DNA of 64,000 nt. Origin: Capillidium heterosporum. Lineage: Eukaryota > Entomophthoromycota > Entomophthoromycetes > Entomophthorales > Capillidiaceae. The position numbers were made by a program, and so were the translations under genes. Shown piece by piece: positions 1-11,641 of the stretch. The stretch covers positions 1,550,001 through 1,614,000 of the forward strand of contig WBMQ01000010.1 in NCBI GenBank assembly GCA_016630905.1, given 5' to 3'. The notes under the pieces are model-generated. The model did no database searches. It was not told the DNA's origin and worked only from the letters and a program-made list of their open reading frames with translations. The first letter of the stretch is position 1. Every line of letters starts with the position of its first letter.

Positions 1-212
1 AAGTTAAAATTACTATAGGCTTTGTATAAATTTTTAATCGTCCTACAAGGATGCCTTATTTCAATACTAAAGTTTCCAAGCTAATGAGCATCTATCCTAT
101 TGACTCCAAGTCCAATAGGTCTATCACCAGTTATCACAAGAATTCAATAAAAAAGTTGAAAATTGCTAGCGACACCTTACATACCTTGAACTATTATTTT
201 TTGATTATAGTG

Positions 213-1257
213 ATGAAATTTCAGATCCTTATAGCTGTACTATTGCAGACGTTTGTGCTTGGTATTTCTATTTAAATTCAATCAAACTAATCTTTGTAGC
301 CAAAAACGTTAACAAAAATGGTCGTGGACCCAGCCGTGAAAAAGATGGTGACGACAAGGATATGAGCTCTGGGAATGATGCACTAGAGCGTAGTACCAAA
401 GGTGGTCGGGGACCCAGCCGTGGTAATGATGGGAATTTAGAGTCTGAGAAGAATCGCGAAAGAGATCGGGAGGAGGAGAGAGAAAAAGAGCATGAGAAAG
501 GCTTTGATTTGGTTGGTAAGATCTTGGGATCCTATACACAAAATCTCAAAGTACCATTATAATTGAATACTCATTACTAACAGTTAAAACAGCAAAGAGG
601 AAAACCAAATGATAATAAATGCATTACTTATGTCAAGACCTTGGAGTTGAACCCCGATAAATCGTACTATTGGGAGACTGATATCCAAAATAATGGGGGG
701 ATCTGTACTTTGGCTATACAGGCTCCACGTAAAGGCAAGTTTGAAATCGAGCAAACAAGGTATTTACTTTACAAAGTTGGAATTTTAGTTAATATAAAAC
801 TAGGAAAGACAACGGGTTTGGTGATATTTCGTTCAAAATTATCTTGAAGAGCAGTGATGGGTCGAACGACATCACTTATAAAGGCAAGTACGGTCGTCGA
901 TCTGATAAATTATCTTTGGGTTCGGAGAATACAAACGACGTCAGGAATTTTGTTGAGTACAATAAGACTACCAAGAAGTGCGAGTTTGAAAAACCAGGGC
1001 GATACATGGTAGGATATAAGGTTTATAAGATTTACTGACGATATGTTTAGTAGTCAATTTAATAGTGGATACCTCACCTGTGCTAGTGACAACGTATGCA
1101 GGGTATCGGGCCATGTAAGACATTTATTTAGGATTAACTTTATGCTGATAGTCTTGTATAGTTCTTTACCTCATGTGTCTTCTCCCTATGCGATAAAGAC
1201 TACAACTATATCTGCTCACGTACTAGAGTCTGTATACCTAAAGATGAGAGTCCCTAG
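213..1257 (+). pseudogene. secreted acidic/cysteine-rich protein, copy 1 (frameshifted)
   Basis: Function unknown. Exons inferred from splice signals and the intact paralog at 2120: 213-261, 300-550, 593-759, 804-1008, 1051-1114, 1162-1257. A signal peptide starts MKFQILIAVLLQ, followed by a charged linker rich in R, D, E, K and G, a middle domain with NKCITYVK and RKGKFEIEQT motifs, and a C-terminal domain with many cysteines (LTCASDNVC, FFTSCVFSLC). Exon 4 is 205 nt against 204 nt in the paralog because CCAGGGCGAT carries one extra base. As spliced, a TAG then falls at the first codon of exon 5 and the cysteine-rich tail is lost. All introns and the last two exons are otherwise well kept, so the break is recent, or is a consensus error in a short G run. 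Confidence 0.7.
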
Positions 1258-2119
1258 TCATAGCTAAACTTATTTTTAGAGCTATCAATATCCCTTTAAA
1301 TTAAAAGTGTACTTTTTACTTGAATGAACTCATTTTATATAATTTAATGAGCATATGATGAAGTTTGATGATCTATTTAGATAAAATGTATAGCTAATGT
1401 AGAGTTTAGTAGCTTATTTTTGGATTTCTTTTATGGAACTGATCGTGCGTTTATATAGTTTCGTAAAATACCAGTACTATCAAAACGTTATAAATGTAGC
1501 TTTTAGTAGGCTCAATGCTTATGTACGATGCATTCAATATTTTGATATACCAGAGTAGGATATCCCAAGGAAAATTAATGAATGAAGCTATCTAAAGTTT
1601 TGAATAGGATACTACGCTACCCATTTGGATGAAAGCTGGATTGTTTATTTTCGCCGTTTATTGCTATCCCTCAGTTTCGATCAAAATCTGGTAACTAATT
1701 GACTTTCCTGTCTTTAGAAATCGTTAACCACTAACCTAAAATCGCTATCAAAGTTTGAAATGAAAGCCTGTTGTAGTGTCAAATTGATTGAGATTGGTGG
1801 TTTACATTAAAATGAAAGTAAACCATTGCTATAAATACCTCAATCCTAAACTCGAATTGCTATTGAGGAAGGATGTGCGTCTTGGGAGTTAGACTGAGTG
1901 AGTGCTAGTAAGGTAAAATTGCTATACGTGTTTTATAAATTTACAACCATCCTAAAATGCCACATTGCTCTAATAATAAAGTTTCCAATTAATGGACATC
2001 TATCCTATCAACCCTAAATTCAATGTCTATCACCAGTTATCACAGATTTTGCTACAAAAATGGAAAGTTGCTAGCGACACTTTACTTATTTCTATTATTC
2101 ATCTAACTTGCCAACAGTG
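1258..2119. other. intergenic between the tandem copies
   Basis: No coding potential is seen. Bases about 1910-2119 are the promoter-side part of the duplicated unit and match bases 1-212. The rest is AT-rich spacer. Confidence 0.6.
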
Positions 2120-3098
2120 ATGAAATTTCAAATTTTGGTAGCTGTACTATTACAAACGACTATACTCGGTACCCAATATATATTTTCAAGACAACTAACT
2201 TCAATAGCTCAACGAGTTGGAAGGGGTGGACGGGATCATGATCGTAATGGCGATGATGATGACAATGATGACAGGGATATAGATTCTGGAAAGCAACGTG
2301 AAAAGGATAGAGATGACGATAGGGAGAAGGAACATGAGAGAGGATTCGACCTTTTTGGTAAAGTTTTAGGGTCGTACACTCAGAATCTCAAAGTACTTGG
2401 CTCGATACAGTTTTTAATACTAACAACTAAAACAGCAAAGAGGGAAATCAGGCAGTGGTAACAAGTGCATCACCTACGTCAAGATTTTGGAGTTGAACCC
2501 AGATAAGACCTACTACTTTGAGTATGCACTCCAGAATAACGGAGGTGTTTGTCCGTTGGCACTTCAAGGTCCACGTAAGGGCAAGTTCGAAATCGAGCAA
2601 ACTAGGTAACTTTTCAAAGCTGGAGCTTCTGTTTATAATGGAATAGGAGAGACAACGGTTTCGGCGATATATCTTTCAAGCTGAATATGATAGACTTTAA
2701 TGGAAAGGACGACGTCATCTATAAGGGTAGGTACGGCCGTAGATCTGATAAACTGTTCATGGGGCCTGAAAGTGAACCCAACTTCAAAAACTTTGTTGAA
2801 TATGACAAGACTACTACCAAGTGCAAGTTTGAAAATCCGGGCGATGCATGGTAGGTTTTGAGTTTAGTTGATGAGTTAACAGATTGGTTAGTAGTAAAGG
2901 TAGCAACGGGCGCCTGACCTGCGCAAGTGATAACGTATGTAGAGTATCGGGCCATGTAAGATTTTGTAGAGATGGTGGATTTTTTGTTGATATTTTTTTA
3001 TTTAGTTCTTTACGTCGTGTGCTGCCTCTGAATGTGATAAGAATTATGAGTACCTTTGCTCAAGTGCTAAGATCTGTGTACCTAAGGATGATAATTAG
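2120..3098 (+). CDS. secreted acidic/cysteine-rich protein, copy 2 (intact)
   Basis: Unrecognised family, 254 residues. Exons 2120-2168, 2208-2392, 2436-2605, 2647-2850, 2892-2955, 3006-3098; all phases agree and total 765 nt. The start is the ATG opening a clear signal peptide (MKFQILVAVLLQTTIL). Then comes an Asp/Arg-rich low-complexity stretch (residues about 20-65), a central domain with paired cysteines (NKCITYV, GGVCPLAL), and a compact tail with about seven further cysteines (LTCASDNVC, FFTSCAASEC, YLCSSAKIC), probably disulfide-bonded. The spacing suggests an extracellular effector or wall-associated protein; this is inference from layout only. The protein is unrelated in sequence to the six-cysteine family at 33-49 kb, although the signal peptides are alike. 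Confidence 0.8.
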
Positions 3099-3767
3099 GG
3101 ATGATGGCTTGAAGTTTATTTTTCAAGGTATGAGTGATCTTTTGAATTAAAGTATACTTTTACTTGAATGTGTGTGTTTTTATTATAGTTTAATTGGGAT
3201 AAGATAGACTTGTTGAGTTTACTATATAGCAAAGTTTAATGTAGGATTGATTGCTTACTGTTGAGCGGATTGTATGTAGTTGATCGTATATCTATGAATT
3301 TTGATAATATACCGATGTTATTATCGAGGTGCCTCAATACAGATTTTAGAAATTATATTATGTATATATGGGATTTTAAATGTTGTAAAGGAATATATCC
3401 TTAATACTATGGCATTCGTTCAAATTTTCGAGATATATCTCAGATACTTTTATTCCAGCAAATTGGAGAACCATCTCGCTTCTGTAGCAAATTAGAAATT
3501 ATCGATAGCTCTCTCGCCTTCATTTGCTTAAATTTGTTATCAAATATCCTTACGACCAATAAACTATAAACCAGTCTTGTCCAGACTAAATCAAAATTTT
3601 ACCAGCCTCGAAAAATCAAGGCTTAAGCTACACATCACCTTCAAGAAAATTTTCAATTTGAAGCAGCGAAGAAACCAAGAACTTCAGGTCCAAGTCAAAG
3701 CAAACTCCAACAACTATCGATATAAAAAGTTAATCTTTAAGCTACCTAAAGTTTGCCAGATCTACAG
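3099..3767. other. intergenic, 5' region of IF3
   Basis: AT-rich. A 64-codon open frame at 3577-3771 has no start context or family features and is taken as 5' leader. Nothing else is recognised. Confidence 0.5.
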
Positions 3768-4463
3768 ATGAATATTCTAAAAGTAAGTCTTACTTATTCT
3801 CCATTTAATAGGGTTGCATTACTCCCAAGAGTTACACAACCTTCTTGTTTACTTGGACGTCACCTACTCCACTTAAACTCAACTCAGCTACCCAACCTTT
3901 TAACTCGATACTACTCTGATGGTCGACCTATCCGCAACGAAGAGATAAAATTTAAATACATTGAGCTTATATCCGAAGATGGTCAACGGCTCGGTGTGAA
4001 ACCTCTCAAAGCAGTCTTATCCCAAATGGATAAAAACTTAACCACCTTGATGCTGGTCGACGACACTACCAGCCCACCCTTCTGTAAACTATTCAACAAG
4101 AAGCTAGAGTACGAGAAACTCAAAAAGAAGAAAAGCTCCAAGAGTGGGCCTGTTGTTGTTAAAGAGTTTAAATTGAGTTCGGGTATTGGGGAAAACGATA
4201 TCTTGGTAAAAGTTAAGAATGGGATGAAGGTAGTTAAGAAAGGAGATATCGCCAAATTTATCGTTGTAGGACCGAAATTGAAGGGGAAAAGGATTGGACC
4301 AGAGGTACAGATTATTGTCGATAGATTGATAGGGAGTTTTGAAGAAATAGCAGTTATTAATGAGACGTTGCTGGTCGATGAAGGGACAGCTACCATCTCG
4401 TTTAGGGGCTGTAAGTCAAAAAACAAAGTGAAGGCAGAAGGTGAGACAAATAGTTCGGAATAG
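3768..4463 (+). CDS. mitochondrial translation initiation factor IF-3
   Basis: Single-exon gene, 231 residues. The first 45 residues are basic and hydroxylated without acidic residues (MNILKVSLTYSPF...), as in a mitochondrial targeting peptide. The IF3 N-domain follows, with YYSDGRPIRNEEIKFKYIEL and EDGQRLGVKPL, then the C-domain with KEFKLSSGIGENDILVKV and the GDIAKFIVVGP region. IF3 binds the small mitoribosomal subunit, dissociates empty ribosomes and proofreads start selection. The ATG at 3768 was chosen over the upstream TTG in the same frame. The C-terminus is lysine- and glutamate-rich and slightly extended compared with bacterial IF3. No nearby gene is functionally related. Confidence 0.88.
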   Translation: MNILKVSLTYSPFNRVALLPRVTQPSCLLGRHLLHLNSTQLPNLLTRYYSDGRPIRNEEIKFKYIELISEDGQRLGVKPLKAVLSQMDKNLTTLMLVDDTTSPPFCKLFNKKLEYEKLKKKKSSKSGPVVVKEFKLSSGIGENDILVKVKNGMKVVKKGDIAKFIVVGPKLKGKRIGPEVQIIVDRLIGSFEEIAVINETLLVDEGTATISFRGCKSKNKVKAEGETNSSE

Positions 4464-6596
4464 AAGGGTAAAGCACTTAGTAAAATTTGAGAACTTTTCA
4501 TTTTTAGAAGGTGGAAGTAAGTCTTGGTTTCTTTATTGTATTTTGGTTTGGTTTTTTGAATTTTATATATAGTTCGTACAGTAAAAGGCATATGATTATA
4601 TTATTTAAGAGAAGATTCGCTGCATTTAGTTAAAGATCAGTTTCGAGCCAGCTATCGATATTTTGAACCTTCTACCTAAGCTCTCTAGATTTATTTTCTC
4701 AGTCTGATACTGTTGTATATTTTCAATTGTGGCCTTGAGTTCATACTATACTTTAATTGAAGATTGATATTAATATGTTGAAGCAGTTCAAGAGAGTTAA
4801 CTTTATAAGATTCTTAGATTTGATAGCGCCATTGTAAATGAAACTAATATATGGGAGTATATCCTTTCGGAAATATCTTGATTGTAATCCTACTATAGTT
4901 TAAATTTTATTGAATGGATCGATTTTTAATATATATTTTGAAACTATAACCGTGTTTAAATGTTTGATATTGGACTTTAATTCTCTTATAGACGTACTAG
5001 ATCTTATAATGATATAAATGTATTTTTATTAAGCTTCAAATATATAATATAGCTAACAAAATGCCCTATCAATTATAAATAGAATTTCTTTGTAATCTAT
5101 TACGAACCTGTGAATGGTCAACGTTTTGAAAGTTAGTAAAAGTTATAGTAACCCAAATGTTGACCACAATATTCAAGATAGCTAGCACCAACTGTAAGTT
5201 TTGATTTAGATTTGAGATTTAGGTTGATGTATGGGAAAATTGAGTCCAAAAATGTCCAAGTCGAATTGCTTGTCTATCGTATCAAAGATCTAGGCTGTTG
5301 CGAGTAAAAACAAATATTGTTTCAAAGATCCAATTTTTTCTTTCTGGGTGAGCCAAAAGTAAGATGAGAATAACATTTCCTTTCTGTTGCAACATTAAGA
5401 ATTCTTGCAACCAGAACCTATACAATTTAGGTATTATTTAAACGAAAATAGTACTTTTATAGTGATCTCGATAATTCAACCAATGTCAATGGACTACTGT
5501 ATCAGAGCTTTACAAACTTATGCATATATAATATCTGTATATTGAATAGAAAACACCTCTAGATAACCAATCTTTAGTTCCACCACTTACAAAGATTGGA
5601 ATAAGAGTACTTGCTTTTAGTTGTTGCAAAACTGCACTGTAGCACCTCTGAATGTAATAAAGCTATAACATACACAAGGTTCTGATGCCAAGTATTACTG
5701 GTTCAAATATAGATCTCTTGTTTTTACCAAGAGTATGAATAAAACTGAGCTGCCGACATTGGTTGTACTTTTATGATATAATATAGGATAAGGTATATGC
5801 AAGTAGAGGTAAATAGGAATCAAATTTGTAGTTTGAAATGTAGTGCTGCAATACTTCATCCTGCAAATGGTTCGATATAAGTAGACACCAGCTTTGACTT
5901 GGACTAGCTGAATTTGAAAATAGTAAATACACCTGGCTTTAGTATACTACAAAACGATATAGATCACTCAGCCAAGCTACAAAGCAATAGATAGCTGTCT
6001 TTATGGGAAGAAGTTGTTACTTTTACCCTTCTGTAATAATGAGCTTCCGCAGTCCAATAGTATGGTGATAATAATCTATACTTTAGCTTTTGAAAAGGGT
6101 AAATGCCTTCCTGGTGGAAGTATTACCGATTATGTCATACCTGCAGATAAATTGCAAATATAACTGCAGTTTCCAACTGAAATTAATATTATCCAATTAA
6201 CCGCATATCTGCTGGGAGAGTAGCCAATCGCTAGAGCTACTGGTAGTAAGTTGGAGTAACCTACCTAACGATTGGTTACAAGCTTTATCCATTACTTGAT
6301 CTGGTAAAGTAAGGAAGCCTTCACTCCAAATGAAATGCAGGATTGGGAAGGTAGAAGCAGTCATGCTTATTGGGGATTGCAATCTGATTGGGCAGGTTTA
6401 GGTTGTGAGACTTGAGAAGTTATAATAGTAAAGCAGTCCCAGTTTTGATTTTTCAATTTGAATCCAACGGGCTTTTATAAACGGCAAACTGAGAATCTCA
6501 TTAATTACCTTCCCTTCCATTTAAAAGTTTACGACTTTACCCATATTCAACTTGACGACTTCCAACCTTATTTATACAAAACACCCATTACCTACC
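4464..6596. other. long intergenic region
   Basis: AT-rich, with no supported gene. Minus-strand bases about 6000-6382 contain scattered open stretches (one of 61 codons at 6197-6382) that could be a decayed gene, but no family was recognised. The last 140 bases are the MAF1 promoter and 5' leader. Confidence 0.5.
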
Positions 6597-7583
6597 ATGA
6601 AATTTCTAGAGCTGGACGCCATCGAATACCTCAACCAATGCCTATCCTTCGAGACTCCCGATTGCAAAGTCTTTGGTAGGATAGAAGCCTACTCATGTAA
6701 GTTTATAAGCTTTCACCAACGTTTCTAGAGTATTTTTCCAAAGCTCCTCAACCTTCCTATTGTATAATTCCCTCCATAAACAACAAGTTTCTAATTTTTT
6801 ATAGGTAAATCAGTCTCCGTCGACAAAAAATACCAAAAGCAAATGGAACAACGGTTCAAAGTTGAACAAGCACGCTCCCCCGAATTTGGGAACTACAGCG
6901 CCTCAACCTCCCCATTTGGTCCTTTATCCGACTACAACAGTAGGAAATCCTTTTACGCTTTGGTCTTAACTTTAAATGCCTCCTACCCCGAATACGACTT
7001 TAGGTAATCACTTTCACCCCAATTTTAACTAAACTCGAATAGCTCATTAAAGCCGCATCAATTTATAAGAGTACCCAGCTTGAGCTTGGCGGTTAATTCA
7101 GTCAACCATATAATAGCTTCAGCGGGAGGACTCAACCGTATCAACCAGAGTAACTTTTGGGGCATCTTGGATGCTAATATTGGCCTGGCTGATTCGGATA
7201 TTTTCTCGTATCTACCCGATAACGATAGTGATCCTTTTGCTGAGGAGGGCTGCATGTAGGTTTTAAATGCATTATAACGATACTAATATTACTTCTAAAG
7301 CTGGTCGTTCAACTACTTCTTTTATAATAAGAAGCTGAAGAAGGTGGTGTTTTTTACCTGCCGTAGTGTCTCGTAATGAAAGTTATGGTTTATGAGTATT
7401 AACCTTTTTGTTGGGATATAGATTGAAGACTAGGATAGACGAAGATGCCGATTCGTTGGTGTTTGACCAGATGTCAGATAGCTTCGACTATGGGTAAGTT
7501 TATTTTATCCCTAACGCTGCATATACTTACCTTTACCTAGTATGGAGTACGATGACTATGTGATGGCTAACGCCGACTTATAA
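6597..7583 (+). CDS. MAF1: Maf1, repressor of RNA polymerase III
   Basis: 232 residues in six exons: 6597-6696, 6805-7003, 7043-7255, 7301-7372, 7422-7493, 7541-7583; phases close exactly (699 nt). The N-terminus MKFLELDAIEYLNQCL, then DCKVFGRIEAYSCKS, is the Maf1 A box. FWGILDANIGLADSDIFSYLPDNDSDPF followed by WSFNYFFYNKKLKKVVFFTC is the B/C box core, and the protein ends in an acidic tail. The serine- and basic-residue-rich stretch after the A box is where TOR/PKA-type phosphorylation occurs in characterised Maf1 proteins. Maf1 moves to the nucleus under stress and blocks Pol III recruitment to tRNA and 5S genes. The gene looks intact. Confidence 0.93.
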
Positions 7584-8791
7584 GCGTCCCTTAAGGATTA
7601 CTGTGTTCATACTTTGTGTTGGCTTTTAAGGCCTTGATTATACTTTACATTACCATCATATCCCATGCTGACATACCTTAATTATCTTACCTTCCGCTAT
7701 TGGCTAATATGTTCAGCGCTCTGTGTTATTGAATCGAATTGAATGCATACCCGACTTGACTAACCTGCCCTTACTATATTAAACTATCTTTATCTTCTAC
7801 TTTATGTTGATAATTTCCTACTTTGGGTAGGCACCTTTACCTTCAATTTGGTAGATTTTCAGTTCAATATAGATGGCTATAAGAAAAGAACCGGATAATT
7901 AGTTGGAGTCTTTGGTGCTGATATTGCTTCCACATACCTTTATACCCTAATGTGCTTGGATAGTAGAATGATATAAATCGATCAGCATCGATCTTTGATT
8001 TTTGGATGGGTTATTTTGATAGGAGAGATCTTGGATGTCTAGGGTAGCTTCTAGCTTTTGCCTTAGAATTAAAAGGCTATAAGGAGCCCAATCTAGAGTT
8101 GGGAATTTGATCACGCTTTAACCAATCTTTGCATCCTCCAACCTATTATCTATTCCCGTCTTCAGATCTAAGACTGAAACCAACATTGTTGAAAATATTA
8201 TCCTCGACTTTGGCCAACTCTTTCTCTAGTTACCTGCAGTAATTTTAGTTATGAGTTTGTTGAATTGGACTGTAGTTAGTAGGGTGAAATGAGTTGTGTA
8301 TTCTCTACACATTTAACCTGGCATAATGTATGGGTGTCAGTATATGTATAATCTCACCCTTCCCCCTTGTTCCCAATTTGAGTATTGACAACTCCTAGCA
8401 AAAATTAAGGGTTGTTATCATTCCAATTTGAAATAGTACCTAAACATACTACCCAATTTTTTGATGAGGGTTGAAAACTGTAGTATCCTACCAACTAACC
8501 TACAGTGGAATTGAGATAGGGAGTTCATGGAGCTAGTTAAGTAAAAGAGACTTGAGAGTATAGGTAGTGTAGATTGACGTGGAAAGAGGCAATATAGCAA
8601 TTACTAGATTTATAGACAAAAGTCTAGTTCTCTACCAACCTACTTTATAAATCAAAGACTCTTATTGCACCTAACTATGTTATAGTTCAGTTTCTAAGTA
8701 TAAATAATAAAAAAGCAGTTCAATCTGACATCCGAGCTGTACTACTAAACCACATATACCAATTCAAACTATGCAAACCTAATAAACTTTA
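7584..8791. other. intergenic
   Basis: No gene supported. Plus-strand bases about 8040-8230 hold an open-looking stretch with stops in every frame, possibly a remnant. The right end is the 3' flank of the minus-strand COMT-like gene. Confidence 0.45.
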
Positions 8792-9599
8792 TTAAATATG
8801 GATAGATATCAAAGTGCCGTCTTTCAACTTAGATTCAGTAGCCGTAGTTACGGTGAAATTAATAGTATCAGACTTGTAGCTAGGGTGCTGCGATATGAAC
8901 TCGATGTAATCTTGAGTATCGGTAGTCAAGACGTTATGGGCTGTTATCACCGAACCTTTGGTGAGAAGGTGATTGGATTCAGCTAATTGAAAATCGGAGA
9001 TTTTGGCAGAGTGTAAATGATTCATGAACATGAAGTCGATGTTCTTGACATCGTACCTGGATTTTAGGATGGGGATGGCTTTGTGAAGGTCGCCTTTAAT
9101 TACAGTGATTTTGTCGCCGAGGCCGGCGTATCGAGCTAACTGGATTGTTGGGTTAGTAAAGTGGCTTGGTTTGAGTTGAACGCTATGATTTTTATTTCAA
9201 AAATAAGGTTACCTTCTCTACTACACACACCATCAGACTGTCACTTTCGATTACAGTAGAAGTGGGCGTCAAAGTCATCTTTGATTTGGTTGGCAAATAG
9301 AAGGACGCGATAACCAAAGTGCCCACCCAACTGTACCTAACACCTAGATCAACATTATTATTTTGCTGAAATACATGTTTACCTTGGGCTGATGTTTGTC
9401 TATCAGTTCTAAAACCTTCTTACCTTTACTTTCACCTATCTTTAGTATCATCTCGGTCTCGTTGAACTTTTCAATAGCTCGTAAAACTTGGTCGACATCG
9501 CCTTCCACCGTGTTATCGAGGATGTAACTTACGGCGTGCTCTATCCCTAATTTTGGTGGTGAGTTGGAAGTTGGAAAGAAAGTGTACTTGTGTACTCAT
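8792..9599 (-). CDS. catechol O-methyltransferase-like protein, one frame break
   Basis: Exons (minus): 9599-9596, 9546-9383, 9336-9213, 9139-8792; about 212 residues if one extra base near 9255 is ignored. The start codon is split: ATGA joins GG ATA, giving MRIEHAVSYIL. COMT landmarks: GDVDQVLRAIEKF, KIGESKGKKVLELI, the SAM motif LGGHFGYRVLLFA, the acidic ribose-binding region VIESDSL, YAGLGDKITVIKGD, and YDVKNIDFMFMNHL. Known COMTs use Asp, Asp and Asn to hold Mg2+. Here FLDHWK becomes FMNHLH and ADN becomes AHN, so two ligands and the catalytic lysine are changed while the Asn is kept. The fold and SAM site seem retained but catechol methylation is doubtful. The frame break and ligand loss together could mean a decaying gene. 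Confidence 0.72.
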
Positions 9600-10078
9600 G
9601 CTTCATATTCTCTTGTGGTGTTGGAATTGGGATGAGAAAGTGAAGGTGGGCTGCTTTTATCATTGCAAAATAAACACGTCATAAAATTTGCTGTTGTAAC
9701 TTTTGCTAGAACGACAACAGATTTCCATGTGGTTGTAAAAGGGATTATTTAGGCTGGTGATGTGATTATTAGTTTGGCTTTTGATGCGAATGATTTGATC
9801 TAAATTAATTTGCATACTAGGTAATAGAAGTATGGCAATCAATATATATTTTTACAATGCAACTAAGATAATGAATCGATGGTTTATTAGATATATTTTT
9901 ACGAGCCTATTCTACGAATCCAACACTCATAAAGATGAAAAACTAAGTTGACATCAATCTTTAAATATATGCTTCTTTCAGGATGAATAATAGTATATTT
10001 TGTTAACGTATTAAAATAACATGGTAATGCTAATAAAAATATATTTGGAGCAATCTAAAAAAGATAAGTCCAAATTAT
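9600..10078. other. intergenic, COMT 5' side to tRNA
   Basis: Promoter side of the COMT-like gene. A 60-codon minus-strand open frame at 9660-9842 has no recognisable features and is not called. Confidence 0.5.
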
Positions 10079-10149
10079 GCCTCTTACCGGAATCGAACCA
10101 GTGGCCTTTCCCTTACTAGGGGAACGCTCTGCCCCTGAGCTAAAGAGGC
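10079..10149 (-). tRNA. tRNA-Thr (anticodon AGT)
   Basis: A 71-nt cloverleaf folds on the minus strand. The acceptor stem GCCTCTT pairs with AAGAGGC. The D stem is GCTC/GAGC, the anticodon stem TTCCC/GGGAA has loop CTAGTAA, and the T arm is ACTGG-TTCGATT-CCGGT. The anticodon AGT (read with inosine) decodes ACT and ACC. There is no intron. An internal B box (GGTTCGATTCC) is present. The CCA end is not encoded, as normal for a nuclear gene. Confidence 0.93.
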
Positions 10150-11500
10150 TATCTGTGTGAAACAACACTGGATAGATATCTATACATATTAGTTTCTATA
10201 GCCCCGATTAGTATTATGAAATCCAAATGTTCTAAATCTATTACATTATATTTAGTTAGTTACAACTATTTACTACAATTAATTGAAGCTTTTATTGCAC
10301 CATTTAGAATTAAATTTATATAGTAGTATATTATTTATTAAAAGATGTAAAGACTAAAAATATTATTTAATTTATTAATATATTATAGCTATACTAAACT
10401 AAATATCTTAAAACTATTAAAAGAAATAGTTAAAAATTTAATAATTAAGAAACATATTGATTTTAACTCCTATCTAACCAATTCAAATCATTAACTGAAG
10501 CTTAAACTTACTATAGCAATTGTTAAAGGCTTTTAATATAATAAAATCATTTATATTTTAAAATTTTAATAAAAAAGTTATATTTTTACTAAGACTTTTA
10601 TTTTAAATATTTCTAATTTTAAAAGATAGAATTCTAGTATAGAAATATATTTAGCTTTTAAATATAACTTTAATAATTATAATTTAGTTTTTAACTTATA
10701 CTTATCTAATCTAATAGAACTATAGATAAGGAAGTATTTAACTTTAATATTGGATCTATTTATAAAAAACATCATCTTTAAAATTATCTATTTAATATTC
10801 TATATAAATAGATTTAATATAAACTAGCTATATTCTAAAGATATTTTTAATTTAAAAACATTAGATTTAAAAAGTAATATATTAATATATATTAGTACAA
10901 AAATGCTTACTTTTTAAATATCAGGAATTTTAAATAAATACTGATTTCTACAGCTTGTAAAATCTTACTTTTATAATATATCTCAAAACTTTTTAATAAA
11001 AACTACTTTAAATATATTACTAATCTTATTTAAATTGCTTTATTAGCAATAATATTCTAACTAAGGCTTTTTATTATTTTTTTAGATAACTTGTTAGTTT
11101 TAAATTTAGAGTAAAGTATTGCATAAATGGTTTAAAGAATTTATATATACATATTTTTTAATAAATTGTAGTTTTATAAATATATATATATCTATTTACT
11201 TTATTAAACTTTTATTAATCTGTTTACCTAATCTACAAACCTTAAAAATCACATTTGAAGGATCAAACAATAAACTAGTTAATTAAAATGACTAACTAAA
11301 CTCAAATACTATAAACCTGTCTTGCTTAATATTGATAGGTCTATATATTAGTTATGAAGGTTGCTTTTTGATCAGTTTCAAAGTTAGCAGCCTTTTCAAA
11401 AGGTGATTTAAACTAAAATGTGTGAATATATAAATATAATTGATGGCTTTGACTTTGTTACTATACATACTATATTTAAAAACTGATTTCAAGTCATCTT
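10150..11500. other. extreme AT-rich, gene-free block beside the tRNA
   Basis: From about 10200 to 11300 the sequence is almost only A and T, clearly poorer in G and C than the flanks, and has stops in all frames. No terminal repeats or tRNA-like primer site were recognised. Position next to a tRNA gene fits an old retroelement insertion worn down by C-to-T change, as in RIP or methylation-driven decay, but no coding motif survives to prove it. It could also be a simple AT-rich island. Confidence 0.5.
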
Positions 11501-11641
11501 TTCGATAGGATGGTTCTATAGATTAAAACTTCTAAACTAAAAACATGCAGAAAATTGTCTTATATTACAAAAATTTTAAATTTCTGACAACTTGTTTACA
11601 CACATCCAATTTATTATACTTTGATTCGAACTATGTTACCC

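Larger units (their letters stand above)
1..3150. repeat. tandem segmental duplication, about 1.9 kb unit
   Basis: Bases 1-1257 and about 1910-3098 are two diverged copies of one unit. Not only the coding exons but also the 200 bases before each start codon match block by block, for example the stretches around 80-140 and 1985-2040 that share CTATCACCAGTTATCACA. Each copy holds one six-exon secreted-protein gene on the plus strand. The left edge of the first copy lies at or beyond the window start, so the array may contain more units to the left. Confidence 0.85.

Noticed and set aside
3983..4591. 202-codon minus-strand ORF
   Set aside because: It lies opposite the IF3 gene and has the composition of a shadow frame; IF3 motifs on the plus strand are decisive.
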